Part shown: positions 1-7,426 of the stretch, in pieces
Numbering within the stretch: position 1 is the first letter of the stretch
Layout of the letters: every line of letters begins with the position of its first letter
Source of the DNA: M0108 sp044228795
GTDB lineage: Bacteria; Pseudomonadota; Gammaproteobacteria; Chromatiales; Chromatiaceae
Assembly: GCA_044228795.1 (NCBI GenBank)
Contig: JBGAUE010000016.1
Coordinates: forward strand, 20,273 to 84,272
DNA length: 64,000 bases
Direction of reading: 5' to 3'
The notes under the pieces: generated by a model
What the model saw: only the letters and a program-made list of their open reading frames with translations
What the model was told of the DNA's origin: nothing
Database searches by the model: none
Translations under genes and position numbers: made by a program

Positions 1-30
1 GGAGGGCCGGGTGGCGTTGGGCGGGGGTGT

Positions 31-50
31 CGACAGCAGGGATGCTGTCG
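31..50. repeat. Small perfect inverted repeat upstream of the biotin operon
   Basis: Eight bases (CGACAGCA) are repeated as their exact reverse complement after a GGGA loop. The surrounding 30-90 segment reads like a dispersed intergenic repeat I have a vague memory of from other gammaproteobacterial genomes, but I cannot confirm that. No gene is visible in positions 1-189. Confidence 0.35.
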
Positions 51-189
51 CCAAGCCTACAGGGATGTATTCACGGCGTCCCCCGTCGGACGTTACCCGG
101 CCCGTGAAACCGCAAACTCCCAGGGTGTTGGGTATATGAGCTAACTGGGAGCGCTGAGATGCCTGAATCAGCCGCCCACCGGGCCAAAT

Positions 190-244
190 TCGTAAACTCT
201 ATCCTCTGGTCTGAGTTGACAACTGGCCGGATCGGGTTAAAACT
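190..244 (+). promoter_or_regulatory. Candidate bioB promoter overlapped by a BirA operator
   Basis: TCGTAAACT (190-198) and AGTTGACAA (214-222) each match the two arms of the BirA operator consensus (TTGTAAACC-N14/15-GGTTTACAA) at 7 of 9 positions and are 15 bases apart, the known spacing. The right arm contains a perfect -35 hexamer TTGACA (216-221). A weak -10 TAAAAC lies at 238-243 after 16 bases. Biotinoyl-AMP-bound BirA sitting here would block RNA polymerase, so the whole bio operon is probably repressed by biotin. The site also argues that translation starts downstream at 294. Match and spacing are seen; binding is inferred. Confidence 0.7.
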
Positions 245-293
245 CCGCACCTTGTCCCCCGTAACCAGGTTCCTTCGACTCCGGATCATCTCC

Positions 294-1313
294 ATGTCCA
301 GTCCCTCGTTTTCTCCCGAGCTTCGCCACGACTGGTCCCTGGACGAGGTGATGGCCCTGTTCGATCAGCCCTTCATGGACCTGATCTTTCGCGCCCAGTT
401 GGCCCACCGGGGCTGTTTCGACCCCAACAAGGTGCAGGTCAGCACCCTGCTCAGCATCAAGACCGGCGCCTGCCCGGAGGACTGCGGTTACTGTGCCCAG
501 AGCGCCAGCCATGGTACCGACCTGGAGCCCGAACGCCTCTTGCCGCTGGCGGAGGTGATGGCGGCGGCCGCCTCCGCCAAGGCCCAGGGCGCGACCCGCT
601 TCTGCATGGGCGCAGCCTGGCGTAACCCCACGGACAAAAATCTGGACCGGGTTGCCGAGATGATCGCCGCGGTCCACGGCCTGGGTTTGGAAACCTGCGT
701 CACCCTGGGCATGCTGACGGACGCCCAGACCCTGCGGCTCAAGACCGCCGGCCTGGACTACTACAATCACAACCTGGACACCTCCCCCGAGTTCTATGGC
801 CAGGTCATTACCACTCGCAGCTACCAGGACCGGCTCGACACCCTGGCCCGGATTCAGCGCGCGGGCATCAAAGTATGCAGCGGCGGCATCCTGGGCCTAG
901 GCGAGTCGCGCCACGACCGTGCCTCCCTGCTGCGGCAACTGGCCAACCTGCCCCAGCACCCGGAGTCCGTGCCCATCAATTTGCTCGTCCAGGTGGAGGG
1001 CACGCCCCTGCATGGCACGGCGCGGCTCGACCCCCTGGAGTTCGTGCGCACCGTCGCCGTGGCCCGTCTGCTGATGCCCGCCTCCCAGGTACGCCTGTCC
1101 GCTGGCCGCGCCGACATGAGCGACGAGTTGCAGGCCCTCTGTTTCCTCGCCGGAGCCAATTCCATTTTCTACGGCGAACGCCTGTTGACGACACCCAACG
1201 CCGGAGCGGATCGGGATCTGGATCTGTTCCAGCGCCTGGGCATGGAATTCGAGCGGGTGGATGCGGACGAACGCGCAGTGCCGGGTCCCTGCGAGCGTTG
1301 TGAGGCGCATTAA
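294..1313 (+). CDS. bioB: Biotin synthase BioB
   Basis: Radical-SAM enzyme that inserts sulfur into dethiobiotin, the last step of biotin synthesis, in the cytoplasm. The radical-SAM cluster motif CPEDCGYC is present near residue 63, followed by the family's FCMGAAWR segment and a conserved LNHNLDTSPEFY-like stretch (here YYNHNLDTSPEFY). The product is 339 residues, normal for BioB. The frame is open upstream to 159, but that extension would run through the promoter and BirA operator, and the family N-terminus begins only shortly before the motif RHDWSLDEV, so ATG 294 is chosen. First gene of the bioBFHCD cluster. Confidence 0.96.
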   Translation: MSSPSFSPELRHDWSLDEVMALFDQPFMDLIFRAQLAHRGCFDPNKVQVSTLLSIKTGACPEDCGYCAQSASHGTDLEPERLLPLAEVMAAAASAKAQGATRFCMGAAWRNPTDKNLDRVAEMIAAVHGLGLETCVTLGMLTDAQTLRLKTAGLDYYNHNLDTSPEFYGQVITTRSYQDRLDTLARIQRAGIKVCSGGILGLGESRHDRASLLRQLANLPQHPESVPINLLVQVEGTPLHGTARLDPLEFVRTVAVARLLMPASQVRLSAGRADMSDELQALCFLAGANSIFYGERLLTTPNAGADRDLDLFQRLGMEFERVDADERAVPGPCERCEAH

Positions 1314-1463
1314 GTGAAGGCAGACCCTTGGCTATGCCCCCGCCGCGCCGAGTCGAATCAGGGCGATGCTCTTGCTCAATGGCGGCTCGCCGCCAGGGGA
1401 TTGCCCACATCCTGGCGCGCGACCATGACCGCTAGCCGCCTTGGCGCGGCCCCTTGAAACAGG

Positions 1464-2729
1464 GTGAACCCTGACCTCCATAGGGAGCTGGAGTGCCGGC
1501 GGGAGGCTCATCTCTACCGCCGGCGCCGCCAGATTGAGCAGGCGCCGGGTCCCCATCTCACCCTCGATGGCCGTCCGGCCATCGCCTTCTGTACCAACGA
1601 TTATCTGGGTCTGGCCCGGCATCCAGAGGTGATAGCCGCCTGCCAGCGGGGGGTTGAGGCCTATGGCGTCGGCAGCGGCTCGGCCCACCTGGTCGCCGGC
1701 CATGGCCCGGCCCATCAGGCCCTGGAGGAGGAACTGGCTGACTTTCTGGGCCGCGAGCGGGCTCTGCTCTTCTCTACCGGTTACATGGCCAACCTGGGCA
1801 TCCTCCAGGCGCTGGCCAGGCCGGGCGATCAAGTCTGCGAGGACAGGCTCAATCACGCCTCCCTGATCGATGGCGCCTTGCTGGCCCGCGCCTGCCTACG
1901 ACGTTATCCCCATGGCGACATGGCGGCCTTGCGGTGCCAGTTGGTGGCTGGTTCCCTTGCCGATTCCCCTCCCGAGTCGCCTGCCAGCGACAGGCACAGG
2001 ACTGATTACGCGCCCGATCCTGAGCAGGCCACCGGTCGCCGCCCGGTGGCTCTGATCGCCACCGATGGTGTCTTCAGCATGGACGGCGATCTGGCAACCC
2101 TCCCCGAACTGGCGGCCCTCGCCCGGGCCTCGGGCGTGCCACTCCTGGTCGATGATGCCCATGGCCTCGGTGTCCTGGGCCGCGAGGGGCGGGGCAGCCT
2201 GGATCATTGGGGGCTCGACGCCGCGGCCGTCCCCATCCTCATGGGCACCCTGGGCAAGGCCCTCGGTACCTTCGGCGCCTTCGTCGCCGGAGGCGAGGAT
2301 TTGATCGAGACCCTGATTCAATCCGCCCGGAGTTACATCTACACCACGGCACCGCCGCCGGCCTGGGCAGCGGCGACGCGGGCCAGTCTGGCCCTGGCCC
2401 GCCGGGAGGAGTGGCGGCGCGCGCGTCTTCGGGAACTGATCCAGAAATTCCGACGGGGGGCGGAACAGCTCGGCTTGCCCCTGATGCCGTCCAACACCCC
2501 TATCCAGCCGATCCTGGCGGGGAGTGCCGAACGCGCCTTGGCCTGGAGTCAGAGCCTGGAGGCGCGTGGCATCCTGGTGACCGCCATCCGGCCACCGACC
2601 GTGCCCAAGGGCTCGGCCCGGCTGCGGGTTACCCTCTGCGCCCTCCATACCGACCCGGATCTGGAATGCTTGCTCGCAGCCCTGGCGGAGTTGCCCTGGG
2701 GAGAGCGAGACCCGGGAACGGCCGTATGA
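1464..2729 (+). CDS. bioF: 8-amino-7-oxononanoate synthase BioF
   Basis: PLP enzyme that condenses pimeloyl-ACP with alanine to give 8-amino-7-oxononanoate. Visible family signatures are FCTNDYLGL, HASLIDGALL, VDDAHGLGVLG (cofactor contacts) and GTLGKALG, whose lysine (about residue 265) should bind PLP. It is 421 residues, about 35 longer than E. coli BioF. The excess is a polar, proline-rich segment at about residues 163-192, just before the IATDGVFSMDGD strand, most likely a surface loop insertion. The start is GTG at 1464. Its stop codon overlaps the bioH start as ATGA, so the two are probably translationally coupled. A 150-base gap separates it from bioB. Confidence 0.94.
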   Translation: MNPDLHRELECRREAHLYRRRRQIEQAPGPHLTLDGRPAIAFCTNDYLGLARHPEVIAACQRGVEAYGVGSGSAHLVAGHGPAHQALEEELADFLGRERALLFSTGYMANLGILQALARPGDQVCEDRLNHASLIDGALLARACLRRYPHGDMAALRCQLVAGSLADSPPESPASDRHRTDYAPDPEQATGRRPVALIATDGVFSMDGDLATLPELAALARASGVPLLVDDAHGLGVLGREGRGSLDHWGLDAAAVPILMGTLGKALGTFGAFVAGGEDLIETLIQSARSYIYTTAPPPAWAAATRASLALARREEWRRARLRELIQKFRRGAEQLGLPLMPSNTPIQPILAGSAERALAWSQSLEARGILVTAIRPPTVPKGSARLRVTLCALHTDPDLECLLAALAELPWGERDPGTAV

Positions 2730-3508
2730 CGGCCGCCCTCTACCGCGAGACCCGGGGCCAGGGCCCGGACCTGGTTCTGCTGCATGGCTGGGGCATGAAC
2801 GCCGCGGTCTGGCATGGCCTGCCCGCCGATCTGGCGCTGGGTCACCGCCTGACGGTTATCGAGTTACCTGGCCATGGGGGCAGCCCCTTTGATCCGACCT
2901 GGCAAGGGCTTGAGGACTGGGTCGAGGCTTGTATGGCGGCGGCGCCGGTCAGGGCCGTCTGGGTGGGCTGGTCCCTGGGTGGCCTGGTCGCCCTGGCGGC
3001 GGCCCGATGCGCGCCGGAGCGTCTGGCGGGGCTGGTGGCGATGACGGCCACGCCGCGCTTCGTCCAGGCCGACGATTGGCCAGCGGCCATGGCGCCCGAG
3101 ACCCTGGCGCGCTTTCACGACGGCCTGCTGGCGGACCCCGCTGGCACCCTGGAGCGTTTCCTGGCCCTCCAGGTCCGGGGCAGCGAGGCGGCGCGGGATA
3201 CGCTACGCCTGCTCAAGCGGGAGTTGGCGGAGAGGCCCGCCCCGGATCCGGTTGCCTTGGCCCTGGGCCTGGATCTGCTGGGGGACTCGGACCTGCGCCC
3301 CGCGCTTGGGGATCTCGACTGCCCCAGCCTCTGGCTGCTCGGCGCCCGCGATACCCTGGTCCCCCCCGGCGTGGCCTTGGACATCGCCGCCCGGTTGCCC
3401 GAGGCGCGGGTCCAGGTCATCCCGGGTGCCGCCCATGCCCCCTTTCTCTCCCACCCGGCGGCAACCACCGCCGCGCTACTGTCCTTTCTTTGGGAACTGG
3501 AGACCTGA
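2726..3508 (+). CDS. bioH: Pimeloyl-ACP methyl ester esterase BioH
   Basis: Alpha/beta hydrolase (260 residues) that removes the methyl group from pimeloyl-ACP methyl ester after BioC-primed fatty-acid elongation. The nucleophile elbow GWSLGG places Ser83, with Asp209 (GARDTLVP) and His237 (GAAHAPF) completing the triad at positions almost equal to those of E. coli BioH; the oxyanion region LLHGWGMN is also present. The frame is open far upstream inside bioF, but ATG 2726 overlaps the bioF stop and gives the family's N-terminus. Its own stop overlaps the bioC start by one base. Confidence 0.94.
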   Translation: MTAALYRETRGQGPDLVLLHGWGMNAAVWHGLPADLALGHRLTVIELPGHGGSPFDPTWQGLEDWVEACMAAAPVRAVWVGWSLGGLVALAAARCAPERLAGLVAMTATPRFVQADDWPAAMAPETLARFHDGLLADPAGTLERFLALQVRGSEAARDTLRLLKRELAERPAPDPVALALGLDLLGDSDLRPALGDLDCPSLWLLGARDTLVPPGVALDIAARLPEARVQVIPGAAHAPFLSHPAATTAALLSFLWELET

Positions 3509-4395
3509 TGGCCGCGAACCTCCAAGAGGGGCTGAATAACCCCATCGATAAGCTGGCCGCCCGTCGCGCCTTCGAGCAAGCGGCAGCCGGTTACGATAGC
3601 GTGGCGGTCCTGCAAAAGGAGATGGCTAGCCGTCTGCTGGAGCGGCTGAATTATGTGCGCCTGGCGCCCAAGACCGTCCTTGATTTGGGGGCGGGTACCG
3701 GCCTGGCTCTGGACGATCTCCAGCGCCGGTATCGGAAGGCACGGGTCCTGGCTCTGGATTTCGCCTTCCCAATGCTGCGCCTGGCCCGCCGGCGGGGGAA
3801 TATGTTGCGCCGCCCGACCTGCCTGTGCGCCGATGCCGAGGCCCTGCCCCTCGCGGAGGGCAGCATCGACTTTATCTTCTCCAATGCCACCCTCCAGTGG
3901 TGTAACGACCTGGACCGGACCTTCGTGGAGCTGCGGCGCGTCCTCGCCCCCGGCGGCCTGCTCATGTTCACCACCTTTGGTCCCGACACCCTGGGCGAAC
4001 TGCGTACCGCCTGGGCCCAGGCCGATGGACACGGCCATGTCAGCCCCTTCCTGGATATGCACGATGTCGGTGATGCCCTGGTGCGGGCCGGTTTCGAGGG
4101 GCCGGTCATGGACGCCGAGCGACTCACCCTGACCTACGGGGACCTGGGCGGTCTCATCAAGGACTTGCGGGGTCTGGGCGCGCGTAACGCCACCCGTGAA
4201 CGCTCGCGCGGCCTTACCGGCAAGTCCCGGTGGGCCGCCATGCGTGCCGCCTACGAGGTCCAGCGCCACGAGGGCCGCTTGCCCGCTACCTATGAGGTGG
4301 TCTATGGCCATGCCTGGGCGCCCCTGCAACGGGTCAGGGCGGATGGTGCCGTGGCCCTGCCCGTGAGTGCCATAGGTCGGAGGTCCCCAGTATGA
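3508..4395 (+). CDS. bioC: Malonyl-ACP O-methyltransferase BioC
   Basis: SAM-dependent methyltransferase that masks malonyl-ACP so that it can enter fatty-acid synthesis as the start of the pimelate chain. SAM-binding motif I VLDLGAGTG is at about residues 57-65; the BioC-typical features KLAARRAFEQAAAGYD, SNATLQWCNDL and FTTFGPDTLGELR follow. The 295-residue length is usual for gammaproteobacteria. The ATG at 3508 uses the last base of the bioH stop codon (TGATG), a typical coupling arrangement. Confidence 0.94.
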   Translation: MAANLQEGLNNPIDKLAARRAFEQAAAGYDSVAVLQKEMASRLLERLNYVRLAPKTVLDLGAGTGLALDDLQRRYRKARVLALDFAFPMLRLARRRGNMLRRPTCLCADAEALPLAEGSIDFIFSNATLQWCNDLDRTFVELRRVLAPGGLLMFTTFGPDTLGELRTAWAQADGHGHVSPFLDMHDVGDALVRAGFEGPVMDAERLTLTYGDLGGLIKDLRGLGARNATRERSRGLTGKSRWAAMRAAYEVQRHEGRLPATYEVVYGHAWAPLQRVRADGAVALPVSAIGRRSPV

Positions 4396-4514
4396 GAGGT
4401 GCCGGTCGGCAATCGCCGCCGCGTCCGGGAGGCCTGCTTGGCATTGGGATCGGGAAGTGACCGCGGGCCGCTCATGAGAGCCGGGTGGTTGCGGATTTCA
4501 GGGTCCCCAAGGCG

Positions 4515-5204
4515 ATGAAGGGGTTCTTCGTCACGGGTACCGACACCGGTTGTGGTAAGACCGAGGTCAGCCTCGGCCTCATCCAGGCCCTGCGTCAGCA
4601 GGGTCCCAAGGTCCAGGGCATGAAGCCCGTTGCCTCCGGTTGTGAGGCCGGCCCCCAGGGTCCCAGGAATGCCGACGCCCAACGCCTGCTGGCCCAGTCG
4701 AGTTGCCGGGTGCCTTACGACTGGGTCAACCCCTATGCCTTCATACCGCCCATAGCCCCCCATATTGCCGCCCGCGAGGCGGGGGTCGAGATCGGATTGG
4801 ATCTGATCCGCGAACGCGCCGCGGCCCTGGCGGCCGCGGCGGACCTGCTGGTTGTCGAAGGAGTGGGCGGCTGGCGGGTGCCCTTGGGTTCGGGTCTGGC
4901 GGTCAGCGACCTGCCCCGGGCCTTGGGTTTGCCCGTCATCCTCGTCGTAGGCCTGCGCCTCGGCTGTCTCAACCATGCCGCGCTGACCGCGGAGAGCATC
5001 CTCGCCTGCGGCTGCCACCTGGCCGGCTGGGTCGCCAACCAGATCGATCCGGACCTGGCGCGGTATGAGGAAAATCTGGTGACCCTCTCAGCACTGATCC
5101 CAGCCCCCCGCCTTGGCTTTATCCCTTGGCTGGGGCAGTCCACCGGGGGGGTGGAGCCAGAGACCTGGGCCTCCCATCTCGCCATTGGGAAGATCTGGCC
5201 TTGA
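4515..5204 (+). CDS. bioD: Dethiobiotin synthetase BioD
   Basis: ATP-dependent carboxylase that closes the ureido ring of dethiobiotin. The P-loop GTDTGCGKT is at residues 8-16, KPVASGC and VEGVGGWRVPL follow in the usual order. ATG 4515 gives a 229-residue protein of standard length; a GTG 30 bases upstream (4485) is in frame and cannot be excluded. Last gene of the operon, 119 bases after bioC. bioA, needed between BioF and BioD, is not in the window. Confidence 0.94.
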   Translation: MKGFFVTGTDTGCGKTEVSLGLIQALRQQGPKVQGMKPVASGCEAGPQGPRNADAQRLLAQSSCRVPYDWVNPYAFIPPIAPHIAAREAGVEIGLDLIRERAAALAAAADLLVVEGVGGWRVPLGSGLAVSDLPRALGLPVILVVGLRLGCLNHAALTAESILACGCHLAGWVANQIDPDLARYEENLVTLSALIPAPRLGFIPWLGQSTGGVEPETWASHLAIGKIWP

Positions 5205-5283
5205 GTCGATCAGTGACGGCGATAGGCGCGCCGCGATCCCGCTAGCCCGGATATAGTGCCAGCGTCTGTAGGCCGCGGGTCAG

Positions 5284-5487
5284 GTGACGGGGGAGATCCA
5301 CGCCCTGGTCCAGGCCCGGTTGATGTTGTTCGAGCTGCTCATGGGGGTGTTCATGGAAAAGCACACCCCCAAGAGCAGCCGCAACGCCAGCCTGCCGCCC
5401 GCGCAGAAGGGCAAGGAAGACGACACCGCCACCCTGCCCGGTACCCAGGGCCAGGGGCACGCATACAGCCGCAGCGGCGGCCGTTAG
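5284..5487 (+). pseudogene. Remnant of an IS66-like transposase N-terminus
   Basis: The translated fragment contains a motif of the type EKHTPKSSRNASLPPAQKG, which resembles the 'NSRNSS-PPS' region near the N-terminus of IS66-family (TnpC-like) transposases, then ends at a stop codon. The zinc-ribbon, DDE catalytic domain and partner genes are missing, so only about 65 codons of an originally roughly 450-500 codon gene remain. The first plausible start is GTG 5284. It occupies the 322-base gap between bioD and the flavoprotein gene and marks the left edge of the accessory island. Confidence 0.6.
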
Positions 5488-5516
5488 TGGGTCAGTTTAA
5501 GTGATCATTAACACCC
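5488..5516. mobile_element. Possible insertion-sequence terminal repeat
   Basis: The sequence from TGGGTCAGTTTAAGTGATCA onwards, reaching the TTAACACC at its right side, resembles terminal inverted repeats that I associate with IS21-like elements (TGACCC...TGATCATT...). It directly follows the transposase fragment, so a second element may have cut the first and then been lost. No matching opposite end is visible nearby. Resemblance is from memory only. Confidence 0.3.
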
Positions 5517-5526
5517 GCACCCGGCA

Positions 5527-7062
5527 TCAACCGCGTCGCCAGGCGTGAAAGCGGGCAACCCATGCCAGTAGCTTTTGCGGGGCGTGGGCCTTTTTCCAGT
5601 TGCCGGCGGCATACTTGTTGGCTTCGGCCAGGGTCGGGTAGATGTGGATGGTGCCAAGTATCTTGTTGAGTCCGATGCGGTGGCGCATTGCCAGGACGAA
5701 CTCGGCCAGCAGGTCGGCGGCATGTTCGCCGACGATGGTGACGCCGAGGATGCGGTCCTTGCCCGGCACGGTCAGCACCTTAACGAAGCCGTGCGCCTCG
5801 CTGTCGGCAATCGCGCGATCGAGGTCACTGATGCCGTACACCGTGACCTCGTGCGGGATTCCGCGTTCCTGCGCCTCGCTTTCGTTGAGTCCGACGCGCG
5901 CCACCTCGGGGTCCACGAAGGTGGCCCAGGGGATCACCGAATAGTCGGTGCGAAACTTTTTAAAGGGATCGAACAGGGCGTTGACAGCGGCATACCAGGC
6001 CTGATGCGCGGCGGTGTGGGTAAACTGGTAGGGCCCGGCGACATCGCCGGCGGCGTAGATGTTCGGGTATTTCGTTTGCAGGAACTCGTTGGTCTCGACG
6101 GTGCGATCGACGGCGATGCCCAGTTCCTCCAGGCCGTAGCCCTTGAGGTTGGCCACTCGGCCAACAGCGACCAGCACCGTGTCGAAGGGAATGCGCACAT
6201 CGGTGTCGGCATGTTCGGCGATCAGGACTTTCTCGCCGTTCTCGATCCTGAATTGTTTGGCCCGGTGATCGAGCAGCACCGCGATGCCTTCGTCGCGAAA
6301 GCGCTGGGTGACCATGGCCGAGGCTTCGGGATCTTCGCGGAGCATCAGGCGCGGCGCCATTTCAACTTGAGTCACCGCGGCGCCGAGCCGGGCGAAGGTC
6401 TGCGTCAGTTCGCAGCCGATCGGGCCGCCACCGAGCACGAGCAGTCGCCGCGGCAGTTTGCGTAGCGCCCAAACGGTGTCGGAGGTCAGATAACCGGTCT
6501 TTTCGATGCCGGGTATCGGCGGCACGAAGGGGCGGGCGCCCGTCGCGATCACGATGCCACGGCTGGTCAGGCGTTGGCGCTGGCCGTCATTGCCCGTCAC
6601 CTCCACTTCCCAGGGCGAAAGCAGTTTCGCGGTGCCCTCGATTACCTCGACGCCGAGGGCGGTGTAGCGCTCGGCGGAATCGTGCGGCGCCACGGTCCGC
6701 ACCACGCGCTGGACGCGCTCCATCACCTCGGCGAAATCAAAGTCGGCCGTCGCCGAGCGGATGCCGAAATCCTGTGAACGTCGCAGGTGAGACAGCAGTT
6801 TCGCCGTGCGGAGCAAGGCCTTCGACGGCACGCAGCCGGTGTTGAGGCAATCGCCGCCTAGCTTATGCTTCTCGATCAGCGTGACCTTGGCTTTCACCGC
6901 GGCCGCAATGTAGGCGGTGACTAGCCCCGCGCTGCCGCCGCCGATGACGATCAGGTTGCGCTCGAAGCGTGGCGGTTTGTTCCAGCCGGCATACACCTGA
7001 TGCGCCTTGACGGCCGCGACCAATTTCCCGACGAACGGCGGAAGCAGGCGCTGACGGGTCAT
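5527..7062 (-). CDS. MerA-like FAD/NAD(P) disulfide oxidoreductase
   Basis: Flavoprotein of the dihydrolipoamide dehydrogenase / mercuric reductase superfamily, 511 residues. It has the FAD-binding GGGSAG (41-46), the redox-active disulfide motif GGDCLNTGCVPSK (Cys72, Cys77), the NAD(P) site LGGGPIGCELTQ, the second FAD motif YAAGDVAGP, and the dimerisation domain ending in HIYPTLAEANKYA. The vicinal cysteine pair at the C-terminus of true MerA is absent (it ends HAWRRG), so mercury reduction is not supported. The lead segment KAHQVYAGWNKPPRFERN is like the linker seen in proteins fused to an N-terminal TVP38/VTT membrane domain; that domain is missing here. Start ATG 7062; the frame is open further but without family similarity. 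Confidence 0.85.
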   Translation of the reverse strand: MTRQRLLPPFVGKLVAAVKAHQVYAGWNKPPRFERNLIVIGGGSAGLVTAYIAAAVKAKVTLIEKHKLGGDCLNTGCVPSKALLRTAKLLSHLRRSQDFGIRSATADFDFAEVMERVQRVVRTVAPHDSAERYTALGVEVIEGTAKLLSPWEVEVTGNDGQRQRLTSRGIVIATGARPFVPPIPGIEKTGYLTSDTVWALRKLPRRLLVLGGGPIGCELTQTFARLGAAVTQVEMAPRLMLREDPEASAMVTQRFRDEGIAVLLDHRAKQFRIENGEKVLIAEHADTDVRIPFDTVLVAVGRVANLKGYGLEELGIAVDRTVETNEFLQTKYPNIYAAGDVAGPYQFTHTAAHQAWYAAVNALFDPFKKFRTDYSVIPWATFVDPEVARVGLNESEAQERGIPHEVTVYGISDLDRAIADSEAHGFVKVLTVPGKDRILGVTIVGEHAADLLAEFVLAMRHRIGLNKILGTIHIYPTLAEANKYAAGNWKKAHAPQKLLAWVARFHAWRRG

Positions 7063-7291
7063 GGGCGGATCCTGACGGAGGCAAAGGGCGGAATGGGCCG
7101 CGAGGAACAGGCCTTCCGTCCCGAAACGTGTGAAATCCCGTTGCGACGATTCATGTTGTTTTTCCGTTGTTTCTCGGCTTGCGCCGTGCCCTTGCGGGGC
7201 ACCTTCCTTCGATGCTACATTCCTCGACCCCTTTACCGGCAGCCGAATGCTCCGCGATTTCCCGTGCATGGTTGGCCATCCCCTCGGTCGA
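7063..7291. other. Intergenic region between divergent genes
   Basis: This stretch separates the minus-strand flavoprotein from the plus-strand ATP-grasp cluster and must hold promoters for both. I found no convincing pair of -35/-10 boxes and no RNA gene. Open frames crossing it have no recognisable features. Confidence 0.4.
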
Positions 7292-7426
7292 ATGAAGGTA
7301 CGCACCCTGATGAAGATGGGCGTTCAAGCCATGGAACGGAAGCGCGAACTCTCCAAATGGCATGATGCCTACCACCTCAAGTGGATGGAACCTCTTGTCC
7401 CATCCGGGTATCTGGGGGCTGAATGA
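7292..7426 (+). CDS. Possible small protein coupled to the ATP-grasp gene
   Basis: A 44-codon frame beginning ATG 7292 and ending in a TGA that overlaps the ATP-grasp start codon as ATGA, the same coupling used in other operons of the window. The peptide is strongly basic in its first half and ends in a Trp/Tyr-rich stretch (KWHDAYHLKWMEPLVPSGY). No family is recognised, no strong ribosome-binding site precedes the ATG, and internal ATGs at 7310 and 7331 are alternatives. The stop/start overlap is the main reason for listing it; it may be chance. Confidence 0.3.
   Translation: MKVRTLMKMGVQAMERKRELSKWHDAYHLKWMEPLVPSGYLGAE

Noticed and set aside
5527..7062. Mercuric reductase (mer) operon
   Set aside because: The protein lacks the C-terminal vicinal cysteines and an N-terminal heavy-metal domain, and no merR, merT or merP is nearby.
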